Source: Pterobdella sp. o SKG-2022 (lineage: Eukaryota; Annelida; Clitellata; Hirudinida; Piscicolidae). From it: a DNA stretch of 64,000 bases. The translations under genes were made by a program, and so were the position numbers. The notes beneath the pieces were generated by a model that was not told the DNA's origin, made no database searches, and saw only the letters and a program-made list of their open reading frames with translations. Below are positions 13,601 through 23,412 of the stretch, piece by piece (within the stretch, counting starts at the first letter, position 1; the number at the start of each line of letters is the position of its first letter). The stretch lies in contig OZ038321.1 of the NCBI GenBank assembly GCA_964035795.1, positions 18,107,209 through 18,171,208 on the forward strand, written 5' to 3'.

Positions 13601-16600
13601 TGGAAATAAGAGCTTCCAATTCTTCATAAAATTTGTCTTTGACATCATCTGAATTAGGCACAGTGGGGGCATATGCACTTATGAGTGTAACAGTTCTTTT
13701 TTTACCTAGAGGAAGTTTGAGTTTCATTAGACGATCATTTAAGCCTTCAGGAAGATCATCTAGTTTCTTCACAAGCTGGTTTTTGGTGGCAAAACCGACT
13801 CCAGCTTCACGTCGTTCACCACTTTTTTTTTCACTTCAGAAAAAGATATAGCCACCACCAATTTCAGTAAGTTGTTCTTTGTCTGAGAGACGGGTTTCAC
13901 TGAGAGCAGCTATGTCAACTTGAGAACGCCCAAGTTCTCTGGCTATCAGAGCAGTTCTGTGTTCTGGTCTTCCAAAACTTATAGAGTCTATTAAGGTTCT
14001 AACATTCCAAGATGCTAGAATTAAGTTGCTTAATTTTTTAGTTTGACCTCAAGGATGGGAAAACTCGCCGGCTGTGATTTGCTGGCCAAGTAAGACTAGA
14101 ACAGGCTATTTTCGGAGCATCTTTTCTACCTCCGTCCTCATACATGGAGGCAAGCAGAGCTATCCTGTAGAAGGCTGCTTGGTCGCTCAGAGGGCTGCCA
14201 GACTTCACTGCTGCTCTAGATTCAGAGAAGATCGACCATATGGCCTGAGCCGCCTGTGTGTAGGTTTGCAACTACAGCTTCCAGTGATTTCGCACCTGCT
14301 GCTTCGTCACTCTCCTAACGCCACAGGGCTTGGTAAATTAAATGGTCTTTGTTGCCATGACCTGCGCTGTAATGAGATTCAAGTAAAGAAGGCTTGCGCA
14401 GCACCGACCTCACTCTATTGTCCAGACAAGCTTGAGCCAGCGGCAAAACTGGGTCAAGACAGCTGGAAGCTAGTCCGGATGCAGAAGCTGCCGGAGAGAC
14501 GAGCTAATGCATTATCTAACCGCCTAAGGGGCTCTTAACAAGAAGCTAAACCACAAGGCAGCGGTATCAGAAGGTAGTTTTTAGGGATTTTAAGGTTGCA
14601 CAACCACCGGTATTTTTATAGAGATACCATCTCGAGGAAGGCTGCCAACCAAGGCTGAAGAGCCCTTCCCACCCTTTTCATATTTGAGTAATTGGTTTTC
14701 CGAACGAAACTGGCTGGTTTATATGATATAATAATATTACAACATAATATAATATAAAACTGAAAAAAAATATAATATGAAAGAATAATAATAAAATAAT
14801 ATAATAATAATATACAATATACTAATAATATAATAACAATAATAATATAGTATGAGAATAATAGCATAATATAATAAAGATAATATAATATAGCAAAAAC
14901 AATAATATAATATAATAATTATAATATAATATTATAATAATATAGCATAATAATACGATTATATATATATATGTATATAATTTTTTAAAATAACATTTCA
15001 AACAAAGTGTTTATAAAATTGAAAAGTTCACATTTTTCATAAAAATATGCCTACAAAATTTCTTACATTTTCGCCAACCTTTACTATCAACCATCAATTA
15101 ATGGGAAAAAAGAAAAATCTAAAAAGTTAAAGAAAAGTTCAACCCTCTCATCCAAACAAAATAAACCCATCTCTCAACTGAAAAATATTAAATAAAATAA
15201 AAGGAAAAAAAATCGTTAAAATTTTGGGAGAATAATTTTATGAATATGCGAACTTTTAAAATTTATAAAACTTTTGTTAGTATGTTGTTTGCATTTAATA
15301 CAATTTAAATTTGATGCTAAAACAAGAAAAAGGTTAAGACAAAAAATAAAATATTATTAAAAAGTGAAATATTATTAAGAAGTAAGATATTATTGAAGAT
15401 TGAAAAAGTATTAAAAAGTAAAATATTATTAACTAGTAAATTATTATTAAAGAGTAAAAATATGTTTACACAGTAAAATAAAACAAGAATAGTACAAACG
15501 AAGAAATATATATATTTTTTTTACTTGTTCATAGTTAGATAATTATAGTATTAAAATATATTATGGTCTTGAGAAACAATTAGTAAATAATAAATTAATT
15601 TTTTTATAACTTAAGAAACCTAATTTATTTTATTTATTTTTTTTCATACTAGAAATCACTTGAAATAATTCTTTCAAATTGAATTATTCATAACTTAATG
15701 TAATATATTATATTGTGTGAAGTAATACTTATAAATAATAAACTTAAACTTAAGCTAAGTAATAAAGTAATAAAGAGTTTATCTTTCTTAGATACTTATT
15801 AAAACAGTTATTTTTAGAAACATGTAAATGTTATTATGTAAAATAAAAAAACTCACTTACTTTGAAACTTTTTATCAAGAAAACGTTAAAAAAACCCCTA
15901 AAATAATCAAAATATAAGCAACGAGAATAAATTCAACCAGTTTCGTTCGCGCCGGATTAAAAAAACCTTTAAGGAAATACTATTACACGAACTACAACAC
16001 ATCACTAGAAATGAAACTCTTTTTTATTCGTTTTGTCAAAATTTCCTAATAACCAATACTTGACTTCTCTATCAATATTTTTGATGAAGAGCCTATTTAT
16101 AGATTAGATACTAATTGTTTCAAACAGTCATCGCCAAGTTCAATGATAAAGTCATTGTAAACATTCCATTTTTTTGAATTAAGATTAGTGAAAAAGGTTT
16201 CGAAAAATCTGAAATTTGTTATAAAAAAATGTTTTGGAAGCTATTTTAATTTATATAAATGAAGTAGTATGCTAAAATTTTTCTAATTTATTCTATTACA
16301 TAAAACCTAATTATGATAAGGTTGTACTTGTCAAAAATTTGAATTTAATTCTAAGCAAACATGCTTCAAAAAATTTCCACACACTACATGTATAGTGAAA
16401 AAAATATAAAACTTTCAAAGTCGGAATGATTGCAAAAAACCAAATGTTGACATTTTGATTTTTGAGGATTCATTCAAAAAAAAAAACATTTCTAAATCGG
16501 TACATAATCTCAAGAACTCAAACTAATGGAGAAATTTAAACAGGCTTCAAATAAGCCTGGAAATAATGTATCTTTGAAAACTAAAAAAAGAAAATTTATG

Positions 16601-19600
16601 AAGTTGTTTTATCGACTCTTGAAACTGTAATGGGTTTTGAAACATAAATAGAAAGAATAATAAACATCTTTAGACTCATCTAAAATTTTTTAGACTGAAA
16701 AATGTTCAACCCAAGCCACCTCCACTGTGTGAAAAATCATCAAAAATTTTATCTGAAACGATTCTTCTAGTTCAATCCTTTACTTTATTTTCTTCCATGA
16801 AATTAGTGTCGAAAAGTTAAGTTTTTAATTGGAAGCGAATTTTGAAATTTTTAAATAACTAAAGTGATGCACGAAATCAATAGTTTGAGTGTATTAAAGT
16901 GATTTATATACCAGTGTTGCAACTTCAAATATAATAAGGTGCAGTCCATAGTATTTTTCAAAAAATTTTTATTAAAGTCCAAAAGTAAAATTCATAATAA
17001 TTATAAACATAAAATAGTATTTTGAACTGTGAAAAATACTATTTCTATACTGTTTCAGCGTATTTTGCATTAAAAAAAAATATTTTGACAAAAATGACTA
17101 CTATATGGAGAACTTTACAAAATATTTATGGCAATAAGAAATATCCATTCTTGGCTTAAATTATGTTGATTTTTTATAATATTCTGAACAATGTTCAACT
17201 CTTTTCGAAGACTTTCACACAATTTTAATAATTGAAAATTGAATAATATACAGCTTTTGAGCAGAAATAATTAGTTTGCTTTATTCCAAAAAGTTTTGCC
17301 AAAAATTAGACTCGTTAGAGCAATATTTTTCAAAATGAAAAGCTTATTTTTGAAAAATTTTAATCACATTTTTTGAATTTTCAAAATTTCAAATCACCCG
17401 CATTCATGAAAAATTTCTTAAATTTCTATTTAAATGCAATGAATCCTGAAAATGACGAATCAAAACAAAAGCTAATTAAATGTATTAATAACATGATATG
17501 TTCAAAATGTCAAAAAGAAATGAGTGTTGCCCTAAAATTCAATTTTATGTTATATTTCGGTTAATATAAAAGTTACATCGTAACGGTACAAAAGAAATTT
17601 GTCTAATAAAATTGCCTAGTTCAATGATAATTAGTAATAATAATTTTTAATTTACTTGAAAAGCTAATCAAATATTAGCTATTTTGGAAAAACTTAAAAA
17701 ACACGTATTAAAACTACAGTGTCATGCTTCTTTGCCAGGCTTAACCAGCTTTGAAAAAATCAATAGAGAGTTAACAGAGCTATAATTAATGTGTGAACGT
17801 GTCAGTTATGTAGATATTTATTTAAACTCATAATTATTAGTTTGCTGAATATCAAATAAAAATAAAAATTGTTAATATTATCAGTGCATCAATTTCTGAT
17901 TTTAATGACTTAATTTATATATTATTTCAATTTTAAAAATTGCCTTTTTTATTCTGAAATCATTTTTTGATTTTTTCTAAAAAGATTTTTATTTGATTAT
18001 AGTATAATTACCCACTCTGCTAGTTAAAATAAGCAAAATTTTTTTAAAATTAAATTTTTTTCAACAGTGTGATTCAAAAAATCGACAAGACCATAAGTTT
18101 CTCTCAACAAAAACCCAGTTTTTGAAGAATTCACAAGCCTGATGCTCACAGAATATATGGAGTTTTCAATTTTGAACCAATCATATACTCATAAAAATAA
18201 TTAATATCTGAATATTTTGCTCTTGTAAAACTCGCCTTCTCTACATTGTGAATTTAAAACATTCTTGGAACAAATGTAGTTTTGACCAAATGTTATTACA
18301 CTAGCTTCATTTTGTGCTATTTAAATGAGGACGTTTGAGTTTCAAGATTGTTTCTTTTGTCAGCAGTATAACATCAGTTCAAATAAGGTTTTATGTTATG
18401 CCTTTTTACCACTTCAAAAAAAATCCATAATTACCTTAAGTTTATTTTAATTCAACTGAGTGTGACTAGCAAATGTGAACAGTTTTATAAGACAGTTTGA
18501 AAGCATAAAGGCTCATTTTTTAAATACTTTGTTCACTCTTTTTTGGTTTATTTTACTTATGTTTGGCTTACTATTCAATAAACTTTTTTGACGTTTGTTT
18601 TTCACTAAAGAATTCAAAATTTCTATTGATATGTAACATTTTAAATTATGAAAATTTTGTAAAGAAAAACTGTAAGTTTTATCATATTTTTTTTCTTGGA
18701 GCCTGTCACAAATGGTTTTCAACATTATTTTTTTTATCCATCAATCCCATTTTTGGATAATTTTGTATATATATTTTTCATCAAATAAAATTTAAAATAT
18801 ATCAAATATATTATTCATTGTTTTCAAGTTTTTAATAAACTAATAAAAAATATTCTCTTAGATTTTTGTGTCATTGTTGCAAGCCTTGAAATTACCCGTT
18901 CAAGTTTGCTAATAATTATACTAGACAAACAGTTCTTCGACTTCCTGATAACTTTAGATTTAGTAACTATTTACACTTTAATCACATAACATTGTCTTTT
19001 TCCTCGTTTACGTTTTTCCAGTTTTTTATAAATCCTAATTTGCTAAATAAAAAAATTTCTTTTTATTGAGTTTTTTCAAAATGAAAATGTTGAGCAGACA
19101 AGAAGCGTTGAGAAAAAATCTTCATGTGTAAAAACCAGTCTTTTAAATCCACTTCACCTCTTTGGAAGATTTTAGATGTCATTGCAGCTTGAGAAATTGC
19201 ATTGACATTCAAGAATTTGATTTTGAAATCGTTTTGTAGTTATCATAACATCGTTTTAGAATCTATCACGCATAACTTCATACGGACTTTTATCAAAAGT
19301 CAATGGAAGATTTTTTAGTGAATTTGCCATCTATTTAATATCATAATCAAAAGATTTTTCCACTTATTGAATTCATATTTGTCTCAATTTCAAATTTAAT
19401 TCGAAAGTGTTAATTTATTTTGGTTAACTTATTGAGTTTTATGTTTTTCAATTCGAAACCTCATTGAGTTAAATGCTGTTGACCATGAGTTTTGAGCATA
19501 AATCACCACTTCCAGTTTTATTCATCAACCCCGTATACATATTATTTTTATAACCATTAGTGAACCTTTTAGAAATACACGATTCATTGTATCAGCGACG

Positions 19601-21929
19601 TTATTAATTGTACAAACTGGAGTCTAAAAATAGAGCGACCTTGAGCAAAGCGCTGTAAATCTAATTTTCCTCCTGCTACGCAAGCTTCGACCGTCAAGAC
19701 ATCCCAATATATAAATTACTGCTATGAATAATCTATTGGTGTTTCATTATCTTTTGTTTCAAAGCGTATAATTATAAGGAGCCTTTGCTTCGCATATTTA
19801 TTTGGCCAGTGTATTTTTACTCGTGAATGACTTGTTTTCATAATATAATTACTTTTTTTCTCATTTTGAAATAATACAAAATAGTGTGAACTTAATTTTT
19901 GTTTTGAAGCTTGTATCCAGTTTTTAAAAAAATTTAAAGTTATTTGGATTAAGAAAAATGTAGTAAGCTTCTGCATTTTTTTGTTCACTATTGAAATTTT
20001 AATTTTTTGAATCTCACGTTGGAAATTTTTAAAATTATGAAGCATATAAAACTACTTATAAAATGATGAATAGAATTTCAAAACGCAAGTTCCGTTAAGA
20101 CACTCAAAAAAATAGAAAACTAGAGGTTAAGATTAAAAAATCTCCCAAAGGAATGGATGTATGTTGGATGAGGTAAGAGATTACCTTACAAATGGTATAT
20201 TCACCTTTATATCTTGTAATGCAACTTTCCATTTTTTTATATTCTAAAATAGTTTCAACATCTTATTTATAAATCAAAAAATAAAAAGCCTTTGACATAC
20301 ATTTTGTTTGGAGCTTTAATGCTTCTATTTTATCATTATTTAATTGAAAAGATTTTTGATTTTGAGTTTTAATTAATAATTTTATTTTTGAATTTTATTC
20401 TATTCAACTGATATTTAATATATATATAAATTTTAAAATGTTTGAATTTTGAATTTATAAAGATTGACAAGCTACATAAAAACTGTAATGGACTTGAAAA
20501 ATAATTCGTTTTAAACGAAATGCTACATTAAAATCAAAAAATTGTCGTACAAGATTTTTAGAAAACTTTAGAATTATTTTTCAAGTCTATTCAAACTGTG
20601 GATTAATAAAGAACAAAGCAATTTGGTGCATATGTTGCACCACGCTTCAGTGTTGTTTTTTCTCAAAGTTTTTTCTCTCTAATTGTCGTTTCCAATTATT
20701 TTTATTGCTCTTTTTGACATAGACAGTGTCTTCCAGCCAATGAGCACCAAGATTGATTGCTCTCGTCGGTTAACGATCATGCATCTAAACAGCTCAATTT
20801 TCTATACAATGTACTTAAACTTTAGAAATTAATTTTCAGAACTTAAACAAAAAACCTTTTGAGATGCCGACTCAAAATGCAGAAAAACAAACGACAATAC
20901 TTGAAAAGCATCTTATCATAGTTGTAAGTTTACAAAATAAGCAAGTCATTTTCTTAGCTAAAACTATTATCTATCAATCTTTTTTTCATTTAACCCTCGG
21001 GATTATAGCCCAAAAGTTTCTGAGAAATGCTCCAAAATGAAAACTATCAATTTGCTAAATTTGCTCCGAGGTAACAAAAGAGTGAATTTATTATCGCAAG
21101 AGGACAGATGGAGGCTCCATTGAGCTTTTGACAACTTCCTTCACATTGAATGCACGCTTGTGCCAGAACACAGCAATTCCATTAGCTTTATCATTGCCGG
21201 TCGTGAGCTCATTTAAGCAGGAATTCGTTTATAGGATTAGGCATGGTTGTACATTTTTTGCAGCTTGATTTATAAGCTGAGCTTAACCAAATGTCAGTAG
21301 TAAGACTAGCATTTTTAACGTATAGTAAACTCAAGCGGATAGCTAAAGGTTGTATTTGAAAGTAAAATTTTGCTTCAAGCTCAACTTTTTGTTCACAAAT
21401 TTTTCAACAATATTCATTTTCGCGAGCTATAATTGGAGCAGCTACAAGTAATGATGGTCTCTTATTAATGGCCACCAGCTAGTGCGATAGCAGGCCAGTG
21501 TATAACTCATATACACACCTACTGACTCACCCCAATATATTTTATTCTCATTTCCGTTTTGTCCAGTCGTATAGCTTCAAAAAAGTGTCATTTTTACTTC
21601 AAAAATTGAAACTTCGAATGTTTTTACGTTATTAACTTTTCAAAAAAGTTATTTTCACAGATGTCAACCGTTCCCCCTTCCATTAAAAAAACAAAACTGA
21701 AAAAACTGAAAAAATCATTGAAATAATAGAAAAAACTTTGAAAAGTGGTGGAGTTATAGAGTTCAATTACTTTTACAAAAAAAATAATTAAGAAAAAACT
21801 TCAAAATTCAAAAATACACTAAAGCACTTTTATAAGGAAAATATCTATGCAACCCTACTTCTCTTATTACTTTGAAGACTTTAGTAAGAGTTTGCTAATC
21901 AAATTTTGCAAAAAATCTATTAGGAATTT

Positions 21930-21975
<46 letters not shown>

Positions 21976-23412
21976 GATAGATATAAAGTAACGAGGTTGT
22001 TTTGGCATTAGAAACACCTATAAATCCAACTAATCAAATACATGGGAAATACGCATTTAATTCAAATGATTCCATTCTCAGTAATGATTTTGTGATTGAT
22101 TGTAATTTTTATTCAATGCAATCTGAACTTCTCTTATCAAAAAAAGTTCAAATTATTCTAAATTTTATTTAAAATGATGTACAATTGTATTTATATGGAT
22201 GTACTTTTATATTTAAATAGCAAACTAGTTTTATTATTTTTGATCAGTTACGTAATTGAAAATCCATTCACGGTTTCCTATCTTTAAAACTAGAACAGAA
22301 ACCAAATTTTAACTTCCGAATGTTATGACTTTTTGTTTTTGAGTTGATTGAATAACTCCTTCCAAGTGTAATGCACGAAGTATATATGATTAATAATGAA
22401 AACTGAAGGTTTCTCTCCATACCGAGCTTAGTTCCCTATTACTTTTGTTCAATTTCAAACTAATATTTTAGAAAACAAAAATCCTTTCCATTTGGTGAAC
22501 TCTTTGAATTTTTCAGAATTTTTTTATTTTATAAGTTTGAAAAAAAATTTAGAATAATAAAATAACTCAAGACTTTAAACACTCAATATTAAATAGATCT
22601 TTACACAAGACTATTGGAAAGGAAAAATTTTTTTAATTAAACACATCTTTTGATAGAAAAATTTTTTCCTATATATTTGTATTTTTCACAACTTCATAAA
22701 TTGGTGAATAGACTCATTTTAATTCTTTTCAAATTTTCTTTTGTGATTCCACTTTTTGATCAGTAATTTAGACCAAAATAAGTGTCATTGAATGTTTTAA
22801 AAGTGATGATGGTTTTATCAATAACGAAAAACTTCGATGGTTCAATTAAATGTTATATATTTAATCGGCTAAAGTTAAAGATTTTTATAAAAAAGAATAA
22901 AATTTGAAATGCATAGTTTCAGTAAAATTATCACTAACCAATATTCTTCCAGTAGTCGTTTGTCCAGATATCAGTTCTCCTGCCCAATCTTTCGCTTCAG
23001 TTACCCATCCAACTTCTGAATTGACAGGTTCCCCCTTCCTATAACCTGTCCTAGTTGCAAGAGCAACTACAGCTTTTCGTTGACAACATAACCAGCTCAA
23101 AATTCTCCAACTTAAAACGAGAAATAAACCTCCGAAGAGAGTGATGAAGCTAGAGCATAAAAAGGCGTACCAATGTCGATCTTCCAAGCATTTCTCATTG
23201 AGATCGTTTTCACCTAATGCATGAAAAGAATCGAAGCGGTTTGAAACATTATGTTGAAAATCAGATAAGGGCTCATAATGAATATTTTTAATGTCAGGAG
23301 ATTCAATTTGGTTCTGCTGAGCGGTTTGGTAAGTGCTGAAGATATAAAAATCTTGAGGGACGGGTGACTGGGAAGGGCGTTGTTGACTTGGCAAGCCATC
23401 TCTAACTTGCAT
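3179..23412 (-). CDS. KCNMA1: Slo1 BK potassium channel alpha subunit, N-terminal half
   Basis: Plasma-membrane K+ channel gated by voltage and intracellular calcium; in nerve and muscle it repolarises the membrane and limits transmitter release. Thirteen exons on the minus strand join in frame to 562 codons: 23412-22939, 8120-8059, 7668-7572, 6795-6684, 6520-6433, 6323-6260, 6109-6029, 5940-5851, 4650-4559, 4325-4215, 4135-4030, 3631-3479, 3334-3179, all with GT..AG borders and matching phases. Visible in order are S0, S1-S4 with RALRLM in S4, the filter TVGYGD and the RCK1 domain ([57 protein letters not shown]). The sequence resembles Drosophila Slo closely. RCK2, the calcium bowl and the stop codon are not in the window and should lie left of position 1. 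The start at 23412 is the first in-frame Met of the open exon; an extra upstream exon is possible. Confidence 0.95.
5851..6109 (-). CDS. KCNMA1: Slo1 exons 7-8: turret, pore and S6
   Basis: Exon 6109-6029 encodes the turret ([11 protein letters not shown]) and the start of the pore helix ([11 protein letters not shown]). Exon 5940-5851 encodes the end of the pore helix, the selectivity filter TVGYGD (about residues 331-336) and the start of S6 ([11 protein letters not shown]). Reading back from the acceptor at 5940 gives exactly the family spacing between the pore helix and the filter, so the ATG lying just upstream of that acceptor is intronic. Confidence 0.95.
6260..8120 (-). CDS. KCNMA1: Slo1 exons 2-6: S1 to S5 voltage sensor
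   Basis: Exons 8120-8059, 7668-7572, 6795-6684, 6520-6433 and 6323-6260 encode S1 ([20 protein letters not shown]), S2 ([13 protein letters not shown]), S3 ([20 protein letters not shown]), S4 ([20 protein letters not shown]) and S5 ([18 protein letters not shown]). The S4 arginines and the S4-S5 segment LKTSNSIRL follow the invertebrate Slo pattern. The introns between them are 109 to 451 bp, AT-rich and without visible alternative exons. Confidence 0.95.
8121..10870. other. Slo1 intron 1, segment 3' of the retrotransposon
   Basis: AT-rich intron sequence. It holds an (ACA)-rich low-complexity patch at about 9083-9200, which accounts for the threonine/histidine-rich open frame there. From about 10690 to 10870 there is degenerate TAAATA/TAATAA simple repeat adjoining the 3' end of the LINE. 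I see no exon. Confidence 0.6.
10885..10975 (-). pseudogene. C-terminal C2H2 zinc finger of the LINE, out of frame
   Basis: In a frame different from the adjoining thumb region, the minus strand reads [20 protein letters not shown] followed by H-R and a stop. This is a classic C2H2 spacing (Cys-x2-Cys-x12-His-x3-His). Such fingers are found at the end of this LINE group and probably help nucleic-acid binding. A frameshift separates it from the reverse transcriptase in this copy. Confidence 0.75.
10984..13001 (-). pseudogene. LINE reverse transcriptase, frameshifted
   Basis: The long open frame 13001-11850 carries the palm and finger motifs: [44 protein letters not shown] and [17 protein letters not shown]. 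The frame then shifts. The catalytic box reads LLFADDCAL at about 11828-11801 in another frame, and a further stop precedes the thumb and C-terminal part (11655-10984: [32 protein letters not shown]). Both conserved Asp of the FADD box are present, so inactivation is by frame disruption rather than loss of the active site. Confidence 0.92.
13070..14000 (-). pseudogene. LINE endonuclease domain, broken
   Basis: The minus strand encodes an exonuclease-endonuclease-phosphatase type fold. [17 protein letters not shown] and the catalytic motif GDFNARVG are read at about 13730-13540. After an in-frame stop just past HHALEGF (about 13515), the remainder continues as [21 protein letters not shown] and [10 protein letters not shown] down to about 13230. 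At least two more in-frame stops follow before the reverse transcriptase. The order of motifs matches APE-type LINE endonucleases. It is not functional as it stands. Confidence 0.88.
14722..14965. repeat. Degenerate (TAATA)n AT-rich simple repeat
   Basis: About 240 bp almost entirely of A and T with TAATA, ATAATA and TATAATA units, directly at the 5' edge of the LINE. A similar tract lies past its 3' end (about 10690-10870). The element may have inserted into simple repeat, or the 3' tract may be its own tail. Confidence 0.7.
15345..15470. repeat. Degenerate tandem repeat, about 20-bp unit
   Basis: Five or six imperfect copies of a unit close to AAAAAGTAAAATATTATT run head to tail, with units drifting in length. 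It explains the absence of any coding signal here. Confidence 0.6.
21930..21983. repeat. (GATA)n microsatellite
   Basis: About thirteen GATA/TAGA units in a row with one interruption (GATAAATAGATA). It lies in Slo1 intron 1. Confidence 0.95.
22939..23412 (-). CDS. KCNMA1: Slo1 exon 1: extracellular N-terminus and S0
   Basis: This exon encodes residues 1-158. The first roughly 80 residues are polar (Gln, Ser, Pro) and have no counterpart I recognise in other Slo proteins. The S0 helix follows (about residues 81-103, [15 protein letters not shown]), then the S0-S1 linker with [20 protein letters not shown], which matches the conserved family linker. The donor after ATATTG at 22939 opens an intron of about 14.8 kb. 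S0 places the N-terminus outside the cell, which is the arrangement that sets Slo1 apart from other six-helix K+ channels. Confidence 0.93.

Larger units (their letters stand above)
10875..14722 (-). mobile_element. Degenerate APE-type non-LTR retrotransposon (RTE-like)
   Basis: One LINE copy on the minus strand inside Slo1 intron 1. In order: a 5' portion of higher GC (about 14720-14040), an apurinic endonuclease (about 14000-13070), a reverse transcriptase (about 13070-10990) and a C-terminal C2H2 zinc finger (about 10975-10885). It would nick target DNA and copy its own RNA into the nick. The coding frame is broken by several stops and frameshifts, so the copy is dead. Overall arrangement and motifs resemble the elements often annotated 'craniofacial development protein 2-like'. 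Clade assignment to RTE is by resemblance, not by phylogeny. Its GC content is clearly higher than that of the host DNA around it. Confidence 0.9.
14966..22938. other. Slo1 intron 1, segment 5' of the retrotransposon
   Basis: About 8 kb of AT-rich intron. It holds a degenerate tandem repeat near 15345-15470, a GATA microsatellite near 21930-21983 and one more GC-rich open patch at about 21095-21215 on the minus strand (see findings). The remaining short open frames have no family motif, no good splice borders and strongly AT-driven composition, so I call none of them genes. Confidence 0.55.

Noticed and set aside
14038..14538. Plus- and minus-strand frames at the 5' end of the LINE
   Set aside because: They belong to the GC-richer 5' region of the retrotransposon; no separate host gene is indicated.
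14700..15965. Inverted match between CGAACGAAACTGG near 14700 and CCAGTTTCGTTCG near 15945
   Set aside because: Only about 13-15 bases and isolated, with no element boundary; probably chance or a small relic.
23214..23399. Minus-strand frame overlapping Slo1 exon 1
   Set aside because: It is an alternate-frame shadow of the Slo1 N-terminus with no family match.
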